Shown in pieces: positions 38,491 to 45,965 of a stretch of DNA of 56,837 bases (within the stretch, counting starts at the first letter, position 1; each line of letters opens with the position of its first letter). This stretch comes from Phycisphaerales bacterium (GTDB taxonomy: Bacteria; Planctomycetota; Phycisphaerae; Phycisphaerales; UBA1924): contig JANQQR010000020.1 of assembly GCA_028289195.1 (NCBI GenBank), positions 1 through 56,837 of the forward strand. Reading direction: 5' to 3'. Below the pieces are notes generated by a model that was not told where the DNA came from, did no database searches, and worked only from the letters and a program-made list of their open reading frames with translations. The translations under genes were made by a program, and so were the position numbers.

Positions 38491-39249
38491 TTATCCGAAC
38501 AGCTTCGCGAGGCGCTCGCGCTCCTCGGCGCTCCCCACCAGCGACAGCGACGCCTCGAGCGCGCTGTCGAGCAGGTGATCCCGGTCCGATCCCTCGATCT
38601 CGTTGAGCCACAGCTTCGTGGCGCTGAAGGCCCACGGCGCCTTGGAGCCCAGCTTGATCGCCTCGATCTGCGCACGCGGCACGACGTCCTCGGGCAGCTC
38701 CACCGAGAAGTCCGCCAGGCCGATTCGCCGGGCCTCGTCGCCGGAGACCAGCACCGGGTCGAGCAGTCGCTCGCGCGTCGCCCGCAGGCCGACCGACATC
38801 GCCAGCGTCGGGGCCGACACCGCCGGGCTGATGCCCAGGGGCACGACCGGGTAGCCCAGCTTGGCGTCGCGATTCGTGACGACGAGGTCCGCCCCGCCCA
38901 GCAGCGCACAGCCCCCGGCGATCGCGGCGCTGTGAGCCGCGACGACCACCGGCTTGGGCGATCGCCGCATCGCGCGCACCAGTGCTGACAGCCCGCGCAG
39001 CAGCGCGGGGAGCACCGATTCGTCGTGCAGGCACATCTCCAGGTCGAAGCCCGCGCAGAACACCTTGCCCTCGCCACGCAGGACGAGCGCCTTGGCGCCC
39101 TCGTCATCGTTGAACGCGCCGACATGCGCGATCGCTTCCTCGAGCGCATCGGGAGTCAGCGCGTTGCGCCGCTCCGGGCGATCGAAGACGATCTCGAACA
39201 GCCCCTCGAACTGCCCGCTCTCGGGCCCGTGTCGCAGCTTCTGGATCAC
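38491..39249 (-). CDS. Crotonase-family protein lacking the usual catalytic Glu
   Basis: The 252 residues follow the crotonase pattern: RPERRNALTPDALEEAIAHV, GEGKVFCAGFDLEMC, AAHSAAIAGGCALLGGADLV. At the position of Glu144 it reads LGYPVVPLGISPAVSAP, with Val in place of Glu. The fold and CoA-binding strands are kept, so it may be a non-hydratase crotonase (isomerase, thioesterase or lyase) or a partner subunit of the neighbouring active paralogue. The GTG at 39249 overlaps the stop of the HMG-CoA lyase gene (GTGA). Confidence 0.82.
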   Translation of the reverse strand: MIQKLRHGPESGQFEGLFEIVFDRPERRNALTPDALEEAIAHVGAFNDDEGAKALVLRGEGKVFCAGFDLEMCLHDESVLPALLRGLSALVRAMRRSPKPVVVAAHSAAIAGGCALLGGADLVVTNRDAKLGYPVVPLGISPAVSAPTLAMSVGLRATRERLLDPVLVSGDEARRIGLADFSVELPEDVVPRAQIEAIKLGSKAPWAFSATKLWLNEIEGSDRDHLLDSALEASLSLVGSAEERERLAKLFG

Positions 39250-40208
39250 GCCCCGGCCTCCTGCGCCCGCGCCTCGGCGACCACGCGTGCCGCCAGTTCT
39301 CCCGCCCCGCGCAGGGCGTCGTGATCGACACCTGTCTCGAATCCGGCCTCCTCGACTGTGCGCACCAGCGCCTCGGTCGAGATGTTGCCCGGCGCTCGCT
39401 TCTCCGGGGTTGACGCGTACGGGCAGCCCCCGAGGCCGGCAACCGAGCCGTCGAACGAGCGGATGCCCATCGCCAGCGCTTCGCGCACGCAGTCGGACGC
39501 CCGCCCGAAGGTGTCGTGAAGGTGGAGCGTGACGGGCGCTCCGCCGGTGACACGGGAGGTCGCCTCCAGCATCGCCCGAGTAGACTCGGGCGTGCCGGCG
39601 CCGATGGTGTCGCCCAGGTCGATCTCGGTCACGCCGAGTTCGAGCAGGCTCCTGGACACATCGGCCACGGCACCCGGATCGATCGCGCCTTCGAACGGGC
39701 AGGCGATGACGCACGAGACGTAGCCCCGGATCTCCATCCCCGCCTCGCGTGCCCGGGGCACGATCGGAGCGAAGCGCTCGAGGGTCTCGGCGATCGACGC
39801 GTTGGTGTTCTTCCGGCTGAATGTCTCGCTCGCGGCTGTGAACAGCGCGATCTTGAGGGGCAGCCCCTCCTCGTGAAACCCAAGCGCCCGGTCGAACCCC
39901 TTCTCGTTGGGCACGAGCACCGAGAACACCGGCAGGGGGTCGCCTCCTCCCGAAGCGTCGCGGGACAGCGTCCCCTGGACACTGCGCACACCCTCAGCGA
40001 AGTCGCGCACCGCCGACGCGACGTCGGCGCTGTCGGCCAGCTGCGGCACCCATCTCGGGCTCACGAAGCTGGTGACCTCCACCTCGTCCACGCCGCTGGA
40101 CGCCAGCAACTCGATCAGGCGCACCTTGTCCGCAGTCGGGATCGCGCCCGACTCGTTCTGCAGCCCGTCGCGCGGGGAAACGTCTGTTATGCGGACTCGC
40201 TCGCTCAC
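39246..40208 (-). CDS. mvaB: Hydroxymethylglutaryl-CoA lyase
   Basis: A 320-residue TIM-barrel lyase cleaving HMG-CoA to acetoacetate and acetyl-CoA, the last step of leucine degradation. Motifs: RITDVSPRDGLQNE (metal/catalytic Arg and Asp), VEVTSFVSPRWVPQLAD, YVSCVIACPFEG, DLGDTIGAGTPES, LHLHDTFGRA (metal His pair) and the catalytic Cys loop SVAGLGGCPYA. The GTG at 40208 is immediately before the core; an in-frame ATG at 40241 adds eleven residues and neither has a clear Shine-Dalgarno. It is coupled by overlap to the two crotonases downstream. Confidence 0.94.
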   Translation of the reverse strand: MSERVRITDVSPRDGLQNESGAIPTADKVRLIELLASSGVDEVEVTSFVSPRWVPQLADSADVASAVRDFAEGVRSVQGTLSRDASGGGDPLPVFSVLVPNEKGFDRALGFHEEGLPLKIALFTAASETFSRKNTNASIAETLERFAPIVPRAREAGMEIRGYVSCVIACPFEGAIDPGAVADVSRSLLELGVTEIDLGDTIGAGTPESTRAMLEATSRVTGGAPVTLHLHDTFGRASDCVREALAMGIRSFDGSVAGLGGCPYASTPEKRAPGNISTEALVRTVEEAGFETGVDHDALRGAGELAARVVAEARAQEAGA

Positions 40209-40376
40209 AATCGGGCAATGGTACAGGGTGGCAGCGCTCATTTTGCGCGCCGGCTCAAGCGCGGCCGCGCGCGGGCGGTCGTGCTGCCGATGACACGCCG
40301 GTCGAACTCCCACCAGGGCTGATGGGATCGGATCGAGTCGCGAATCGCCACCCGGACGGGTGAAGGAGCCGGAACC

Positions 40377-40979
40377 ATGGATTCCCCGATTACCGGACAG
40401 CCGATGCAGGAGATCGAGTACGAGGGCGTTCGCATCTACCGGTGCGAGCAGTCGGGAGGCGAGTTCCTCTCCGCCGACGCCCTGGCCCACGTGGCCCGCA
40501 CGCGGACCGAAAACTTCTGCCCCGATCTCGAGAAGGAGCTCGACTCGCACGCGCCCACCTTCGGAGTCCCCGAGGAGGCCCGCGCACGCCAGCTCACCTG
40601 CCCGATCGACGGCACGCCGATGGACGTCATCAACTACGCCGGCGACACCAACGTCATCGTCGACCGCTGCCCGGACTGCGGCAGCATCTGGCTCGATCGC
40701 GGCGAGCTCGAGCGCCTGCAGATCATCCTCGAGAAGTACGACGCCGAGTCGCGCAACCAGATCGCCATGATCCAGGGACGACTCGACGAGGCACGCTCCG
40801 ACGCCGAACGCCGCGTCGACGGCGCCTTCAGCGGCTCGCGATTCGCGTTCATCAACCGGCTCGTCAACGGCCTGCTCGGCGGCCCGAGCGCCAATTCCAG
40901 CCGCTTCGACTCGATGGACGCGCCCGGCCTCAGTTGGAGCCCGGATGCCGACGCCCAGGACGAGCGCAACGTCGCCTGA
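40377..40979 (+). CDS. TFIIB-type zinc-ribbon protein with one intact and one eroded ribbon
   Basis: The 200 residues contain a zf-TFIIB ribbon, CPIDGTPMDVINYAGDTNVI followed by CPDCGSIWLDRGELERL (about 79-120). An N-terminal segment, ITGQPMQEIEYEGVRIYRCE with SGGEFLSADAL, has the same spacing but keeps only one Cys, so it looks like a duplicated ribbon that lost its metal site. A helical C-terminus (about 120-200) follows. AAGGAG is eight bases before the ATG. These proteins are common in bacteria; function unknown. Confidence 0.8.
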   Translation: MDSPITGQPMQEIEYEGVRIYRCEQSGGEFLSADALAHVARTRTENFCPDLEKELDSHAPTFGVPEEARARQLTCPIDGTPMDVINYAGDTNVIVDRCPDCGSIWLDRGELERLQIILEKYDAESRNQIAMIQGRLDEARSDAERRVDGAFSGSRFAFINRLVNGLLGGPSANSSRFDSMDAPGLSWSPDADAQDERNVA

Positions 40980-41879
40980 TCACGCCTCCTGGCGCGAGAG
41001 CCTGGCCAGCAGCGCATCGCAGTAGCGGTGCGCCGCGTGGTCGACGAACGGGAAGAACAGCTCGGGCTCCACGAGTTCGAGTTCGATCAGCGCGGGGCGC
41101 CCGGGCTCCGGCTCGACCAGATCAACCCGGCCGTAGAGGCACCCCTCGCCGAGGGCCGCCATCGCGCGCTCCGCGACGTCGATCTGCGCTGTCGTCGGCT
41201 CGACGGGCGTGTACGTGCCCCCGAACTCGATCTGCACGCGGATCTCGCCCTCCTTCGGCACCTTGCGCACCGCGTGGCTGAAGGCGCCGTCGATCATCAC
41301 CAGCGAGGTCTCGCCCGCGCTGGTGATCGATTCGAGGAACGGCTGCACGAGCACCGGCCCCGCGCCCAGCAGCTGCGCCACGTGAGCAACGGCCTCGTTC
41401 ATCGTCGTGCGCGAGGCCCGCAGCATGCCCGAGGCCCCGCCCCCGACGTGGGGCTTGATCACGACCTGCGCCCATTCGTCGACGATCGCCCCCAGCGACT
41501 CGCGCACATCCGGTGCGCTCGGCTCGATCCAGCGCGTGGCCACGATCGGCACGCCCGCGCGCTCCAGGTCGCGCATGTACGTCTTCTCGAGGTTGTGCTC
41601 GATGACCCCGAGCGGGTTGAGCAGCACCGAGCACCCATCGACCACGCGGCACCAGGCGAGGAACTCCTCCAGGCGCGTCATGTAGTCCCACGGCGTGCGG
41701 ATCAGCACGCAGTCGAACGACGACCAGTCGGTGTTCTCGTCATCCCATGGCAGCAGGTGGGCGTCGTGCCCGCGCGACAGCAGTTCATCGAGCACCGGCT
41801 GGTCGTCGTTGGCGACGAACCCGGGATGGTGCCGGCAGGTGGCCAGCGCGATCTTCAGTAAGGGGGAGTCGTTGAGCAT
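40980..41879 (-). CDS. ATP-grasp domain protein (RimK/DcsG-like ligase)
   Basis: The 299 residues have an ATP-grasp layout: an N-terminal pre-grasp domain (LATCRHHPGFVANDDQPVLD, DCVLIRTPWDYM), the ATP-binding VVIKPHVGGGASGMLRA, LVQPFLESITSAGETSLVMI and the metal-binding PALIELELVEPELFF segment. Proteins of this wording ligate an amino or carboxyl substrate at the expense of ATP (peptide-like natural product or glutathione-like ligases, including the D-cycloserine ligase DcsG). The substrate cannot be read from sequence. The ATG at 41879 was chosen because the pre-grasp domain starts there. Confidence 0.78.
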   Translation of the reverse strand: MLNDSPLLKIALATCRHHPGFVANDDQPVLDELLSRGHDAHLLPWDDENTDWSSFDCVLIRTPWDYMTRLEEFLAWCRVVDGCSVLLNPLGVIEHNLEKTYMRDLERAGVPIVATRWIEPSAPDVRESLGAIVDEWAQVVIKPHVGGGASGMLRASRTTMNEAVAHVAQLLGAGPVLVQPFLESITSAGETSLVMIDGAFSHAVRKVPKEGEIRVQIEFGGTYTPVEPTTAQIDVAERAMAALGEGCLYGRVDLVEPEPGRPALIELELVEPELFFPFVDHAAHRYCDALLARLSRQEA

Positions 41880-41980
41880 GGGCGTGGCGTTCGCTCGGGT
41901 GTCGGGCGGTCCGGATCCGGTACGCCGGGCTCGGCGGTCGGGATCGCGCTGTGGGCTTGATAAGGAAGCGTCCGCTCGGA

Positions 41981-43639
41981 TCAGACCTGCAGCACGCCGG
42001 TCCGGAAGCCCCCGCCCTCGTAGTCCCAGTTGCTGGCCATCGCCAGGCAGGCGCTCAGCTCCTTGCGGGTCTCGTGGGGCTGGATGATCCGGTCGAGCCA
42101 GCCCCGGGCCGCGCCGTGGCGGATGTCCTGCTGCTCGTTGTAGCTGTCGGCCACCGCATCGAGGATCGCCTGGTGCGTCTCGGCATCGATCTCCTCGCCC
42201 TTGCGCTGGCGGCTGCGCTCCTCGATCATCGCCAGCACGCCCGTTGCCTGGGCGGCGCCCATCACGGCGCACTTGGCGCTCGGCCAGGCCAGCGTGACGA
42301 ACGGGTCGAACGCCCGGCCGCACATGGCGTAGTTCCCCGCGCCGTAGCTGCCCCCGACGATGAGCACGATCTTGGGCGTGACGGTGTTGCTCATCGCGTT
42401 CACCATCTTCGCGCCCGAGCGGATGATGCCCATCTGCTCGCTGTCGCGCCCGACCATGAAGCCGGTGGTGTCGTGCACGAACACGATCGGCAGCTTGCGC
42501 TGGTTGCAGTCCATGATGAAGCGGGCGGCCTTGTCGGCGCTGTCGTCGTAGATCACGCCCGGCATGCTCACCGAGTAGCTCGGGCCCTCCTTGCCTCCGG
42601 GCTGCTGGCGCTGCGTGACCTTCTTCTGGTTGGCGACGATGCCGACGGCGCGACCCTCGATGGTCGCGTAGGCGCAGACGATCGACCCCCCGTAGTCGGC
42701 CTTGTATTCATCGAGAGAGCCCGCGTCGACGATCGTCGCCAGCAGGTCGAGCGCGTCGTACTGGCCCCCTGCCTTGGCGGGCATGATGTCGTACACGTCC
42801 CCCGGCGCACGCTCGGGTTCTGAGTCCGTCGCCTCGAGGGGAGCGGGGGCGCTGGCGTCCTGCTTGTCCATCAGCGAGCGCAGGCGCTGCAGGCACGACT
42901 CGTCGTCCTTCTCCTTGAAGTCGATCGTCCCGCTGATCGAGGCGTGCATCGTCGCGCCGCCGAGTTCCTCGTCGCTCACCTCCTGGCCGATCGCCGCCTT
43001 CACGAGCGCCGGCCCGGCGAGGTACAGCCCCGAGCCCTCGGTCATCAGCAGCGTGTCGCACAGCACCGGCAGGTAGCCGCCGCCCGCGACGCAGAACCCC
43101 ATGATCGCGGCGATCTGCGGGATCCCCGCGGCACTGATCACCGCGTTGTGCCGGAAGATGCGCCCGAAGTCGTCGGTGTCCGGGAACACGTCCTCCTGCA
43201 GCGGCAGGAACACGCCGGCGGAATCCACCAGGTAGATCAGGGGCATCCGCGCGCTCATCGCGATGTGCTGGGCGCGGATGATCTTCTTGCAGGTCATCGG
43301 GAAGAACGCCCCGGCCTTCACCGTCGCGTCGTTGGCGATGATCATGCACAGCTTGCCGCCGACCGGGCCGACCCCCGTGACGACGCCGGCGCCGGGCGCC
43401 CCGCCGTGCTCGGCGTACATGCCGTAGGCCGACCAGAGGCCCAGTTCGCTGAACGACTCGGGCGCGTCGACGAGCTTCTCGATGCGCTCGCGGGCCGTGA
43501 GGCGCTGCTTGGCGTGCTGGCGTTCGATCGCCTTGAGCCCGCCGCCGAGGCGCAGCTCGGCCTCGGTCTGCTGGTATTCCTCGTTAAGCGCACGCAGCGC
43601 GTTGATGGCGGGCTTCTTGGCAGCGTCTGTAGTGGTCAT
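41981..43639 (-). CDS. Acyl-CoA carboxylase carboxyltransferase (beta) subunit, methylcrotonyl- or propionyl-CoA type
   Basis: The 552 residues belong to the carboxyltransferase family: GKLCMIIANDATVKAGAFFP, CKKIIRAQHIAMSARMPLIY, LPLQEDVFPDTDDFGRIF, MGFCVAGGGYLPVLCDTLLM and VGGSYGAGNYAMCGRAFDP. It transfers the carboxyl from biotin to the acyl-CoA. The QEDVFPD and GRIFRHNAVISA region is like MccB/AccB of methylcrotonyl-CoA carboxylase, matching the HMG-CoA lyase nearby, but the propionyl-CoA form cannot be excluded. A biotin carboxylase/BCCP subunit is not in this window. The start is ATG 43639. Confidence 0.9.
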   Translation of the reverse strand: MTTTDAAKKPAINALRALNEEYQQTEAELRLGGGLKAIERQHAKQRLTARERIEKLVDAPESFSELGLWSAYGMYAEHGGAPGAGVVTGVGPVGGKLCMIIANDATVKAGAFFPMTCKKIIRAQHIAMSARMPLIYLVDSAGVFLPLQEDVFPDTDDFGRIFRHNAVISAAGIPQIAAIMGFCVAGGGYLPVLCDTLLMTEGSGLYLAGPALVKAAIGQEVSDEELGGATMHASISGTIDFKEKDDESCLQRLRSLMDKQDASAPAPLEATDSEPERAPGDVYDIMPAKAGGQYDALDLLATIVDAGSLDEYKADYGGSIVCAYATIEGRAVGIVANQKKVTQRQQPGGKEGPSYSVSMPGVIYDDSADKAARFIMDCNQRKLPIVFVHDTTGFMVGRDSEQMGIIRSGAKMVNAMSNTVTPKIVLIVGGSYGAGNYAMCGRAFDPFVTLAWPSAKCAVMGAAQATGVLAMIEERSRQRKGEEIDAETHQAILDAVADSYNEQQDIRHGAARGWLDRIIQPHETRKELSACLAMASNWDYEGGGFRTGVLQV

Positions 43640-43726
43640 GAGCGGAGAAAGTGTAGCCGCTGGCGCATCTGGGCCGGTGTGCGCTCGGCGCGGGCTCACC
43701 CGGACCATGTTGGTTCCGCGATGCCG

Positions 43727-43735
43727 TGTTAGAAT
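43727..43735 (+). promoter_or_regulatory. Extended -10 element upstream of the membrane-protein gene at 43824
   Basis: TGTTAGAAT matches the extended -10 pattern TGnTATAAT with one difference; the -35 region is poor. Transcription would start near 43743, about 80 bases before the GTG at 43824. Confidence 0.4.
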
Positions 43736-43823
43736 CCGCCTCGACAGCGATCCGGCATGCACGTTCCGGATCGGTCGTCGGGTTCCGGGGAGGTTGTACG
43801 AGAACCCTTTGCCGAGGCCAGTC

Positions 43824-44579
43824 GTGGATCCCAATCAGCCCCGCTCCGAGTCAACCCACAATCCGAAGGACCTGCCCCGATGGCTCTGGATCGGGCTCGT
43901 GCCGCTGCCCGCGCTGATCATGCTCGTGGCCGGGCTCGTGGACATGGATGTCTACGAAGCGCTGCGCCGCAAGGAAGGCCCGATCGAGTGGGCCACGGCC
44001 GGCGTGCTGCCGTTCGGCATCTTCGCCGCGATCGTGGCGTTCCGTCGGCGCGCGGTGTTCCCCGCCAAGTGGCTCGGTGCGTGGATGATCATCTGCGCCT
44101 GCGGGATGTTCTACTTCATGGGCGAGGAACTCAGCTGGGGGCAGCACATCTTCAAGTGGGAGGCGCCGGACGCGATCAAGGAGATCAACCGGCAGGACGA
44201 GACCAACCTCCACAACATCAACACATTCCTCGGTCGCAAGCCGAAGTACGTCATCGAGCTGTGGACGATCGTCGGCTGCATGGCCGTGCCGCTGATCCGG
44301 AAGATGCGCTCGAACAAGCCCGACCCGCGGACGAGCGCGGGCCCGTGGTTCTGGCCGACACTCGTGTGCCTGCCGACGGCGATCATGGCGCAGGTGGTCT
44401 ACGCGCCGACGCGGATCGCGCGCCGGATGTACGAAGACGAGCCCGGGTGGCTCCGCCTCAGCGAGTTGCAGGAGCTCTACTTTGCGATCGCGCTCGTGCT
44501 CTACACGGCGTCGATCGCGGTGCGTGCCGGCAGCATGCCCAAGCCCGAGGCTCCGACGACCCAAAACGAATCGGAGTAA
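43824..44579 (+). CDS. Conserved polytopic membrane protein, unknown function
   Basis: The 251 residues have five or so transmembrane helices (LWIGLVPLPALIMLVAGLVD, AGVLPFGIFAAIVAF, WLGAWMIICACGMFYFM). The striking cytoplasmic/loop block is GEELSWGQHIFKWEAP, followed by EINRQDETNLHNINTFLG. I recall this EExSWGQ...NLHN block from unannotated membrane proteins of many bacteria. The GTG at 43824 has GAGG six bases upstream. The gene is convergent with prpC. No activity can be proposed, though conserved Glu, His and Asn residues in a membrane loop suggest a catalytic or metal role. Confidence 0.75.
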   Translation: MDPNQPRSESTHNPKDLPRWLWIGLVPLPALIMLVAGLVDMDVYEALRRKEGPIEWATAGVLPFGIFAAIVAFRRRAVFPAKWLGAWMIICACGMFYFMGEELSWGQHIFKWEAPDAIKEINRQDETNLHNINTFLGRKPKYVIELWTIVGCMAVPLIRKMRSNKPDPRTSAGPWFWPTLVCLPTAIMAQVVYAPTRIARRMYEDEPGWLRLSELQELYFAIALVLYTASIAVRAGSMPKPEAPTTQNESE

Positions 44580-44607
44580 GCAGGTCGGCCAACGGCCGGG
44601 CGTTCGC

Positions 44608-45735
44608 CTACCAGTTCAGGCCCATCGGGCCGGTGTAGTTGCTCAGCGGGCGGATCAGGCGGTTGTTGGAGTGCTGCTCCATGATGTGGGCGCACCAGCC
44701 CGTGATCCGCGACGCCACGAAGATCGGCGTGTACTGCGGCACGGGGATGCCCATCACGAAGTACGTCATGCCGCAGGGGAAGTCGACGTTCGGGAAGATC
44801 CCCTTCTCGTCGGACATGATGTTCTGGACCTTCTCGCCGATCTCGAACCACTTCTGCGCGTCGGCGCCCTTGTTGTCGGCGTAGGCCCGCCCGAGCCCGT
44901 GGAGGATGCTGGCGCGGTGGTCGCCGTTCTTGTAGACGCGATGGCCGAAGCCCATGATCTTGCGCTTGGTCGCGAAGGCGTTCTGCATGAACGGCTCGAC
45001 GTTCTCGATGGAGCCGATCTCCTTGAGCATGTCCATCGCGGCCTCGTTGGCGCCGCCGTGGAGCGGGCCCTTGAGCGCCGCGATCGCCCCGGCGACCGCG
45101 CCGTGCATGTCGCTCAGCGTGCCGGCGATGACGCGCCCCGTGAAGGTCGATGCGTTGAAGTCGTGCTCGGCGTAGAGGATCAGCGAGACGTCGATGATCT
45201 TCTCTTCCTCGGCGGTGGGCTTCTCGCCCCGCATCATGTAGAGGAGGTTGCCCGCGTGGCTCAGCGACGGGTCGGGCTTCACGATGTCGCGCCCATCGAT
45301 CACGTTCTGCATGTGGCCGATGATCGTGGCGATCTTCGCGGTCAGGCGCTTGCTCTTGCGAAGCTCCGCCTCCGGCGAGTTGTCCTGGCAGTCCGGGTCG
45401 AAGTGGGCGAGGTAGCTCACGACGGTCCGCAGCACGTCCATCGGGTGGGCCGCGGGCTGCGTGGCTGTGCGCTTGATGATGTCGATCGCGTCGTCGGGCA
45501 GCGAGCGTTCGGCGACGAGGTCCCGATTGAACGCCTCGAGCTCAGAAGCGCTCGGCTTCCCGCCCGCCAGCAGCAGGTAGGCGACATCCTCGAACTTGGC
45601 CTTCTCCGACAGCTCGCCGATGCTGTAGCCGCGATAGATCAGCGTGTCCTGCTCGACGGCACAGATGTCGCTGTCGCCGGCGATGATGCCTTCGAGGCCG
45701 GCTTTGGGCTTGGGGGCGGTCGGGGCGGATGTCAT
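44608..45735 (-). CDS. prpC: Citrate/2-methylcitrate synthase
   Basis: The 375-residue short-form enzyme shows the catalytic set: His in GPLHGGANE, His in GFGHRVYKN and Asp in PNVDFPCGMTYFVMG. YRGYSIGELSEKAKFEDVAY is the N-terminal signature. Citrate synthases and 2-methylcitrate synthases are hard to separate by motif; the prpB and prpD genes upstream on the same strand suggest that this one condenses propionyl-CoA with oxaloacetate. A housekeeping citrate synthase role is also possible. The ATG at 45735 has AAGGAG ten bases upstream. Confidence 0.88.
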   Translation of the reverse strand: MTSAPTAPKPKAGLEGIIAGDSDICAVEQDTLIYRGYSIGELSEKAKFEDVAYLLLAGGKPSASELEAFNRDLVAERSLPDDAIDIIKRTATQPAAHPMDVLRTVVSYLAHFDPDCQDNSPEAELRKSKRLTAKIATIIGHMQNVIDGRDIVKPDPSLSHAGNLLYMMRGEKPTAEEEKIIDVSLILYAEHDFNASTFTGRVIAGTLSDMHGAVAGAIAALKGPLHGGANEAAMDMLKEIGSIENVEPFMQNAFATKRKIMGFGHRVYKNGDHRASILHGLGRAYADNKGADAQKWFEIGEKVQNIMSDEKGIFPNVDFPCGMTYFVMGIPVPQYTPIFVASRITGWCAHIMEQHSNNRLIRPLSNYTGPMGLNW

Positions 45736-45884
45736 AGCGTCGGGGCTCCTTCCGGAGGCGGGTTCGTTCGGAGTGTGTCTGCTCGCCTGCAACGATCGTC
45801 CAAAGCCCGCAACGCGGGCCGTGGCCAGAGTCCCGTCAGGCCCAGAGCCCGCGGGATCGTCGCACCACATGAGCGGAGCACCCG

Positions 45885-45890
45885 ATTGTA
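45885..45890 (-). promoter_or_regulatory. Possible -10 element upstream of prpC
   Basis: On the minus strand, TACAAT (one mismatch to TATAAT) lies about 150 bases before the prpC start. The -35 position is not a good match, so the call is tentative. Confidence 0.3.
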
Positions 45891-45965
45891 GCGACACCCC
45901 CAGCGCGCCGTCGGATCGGTCGCTGTTCGACGCTCGAACGCCGCTGCGGTGCGCTCAGGGGTGAT

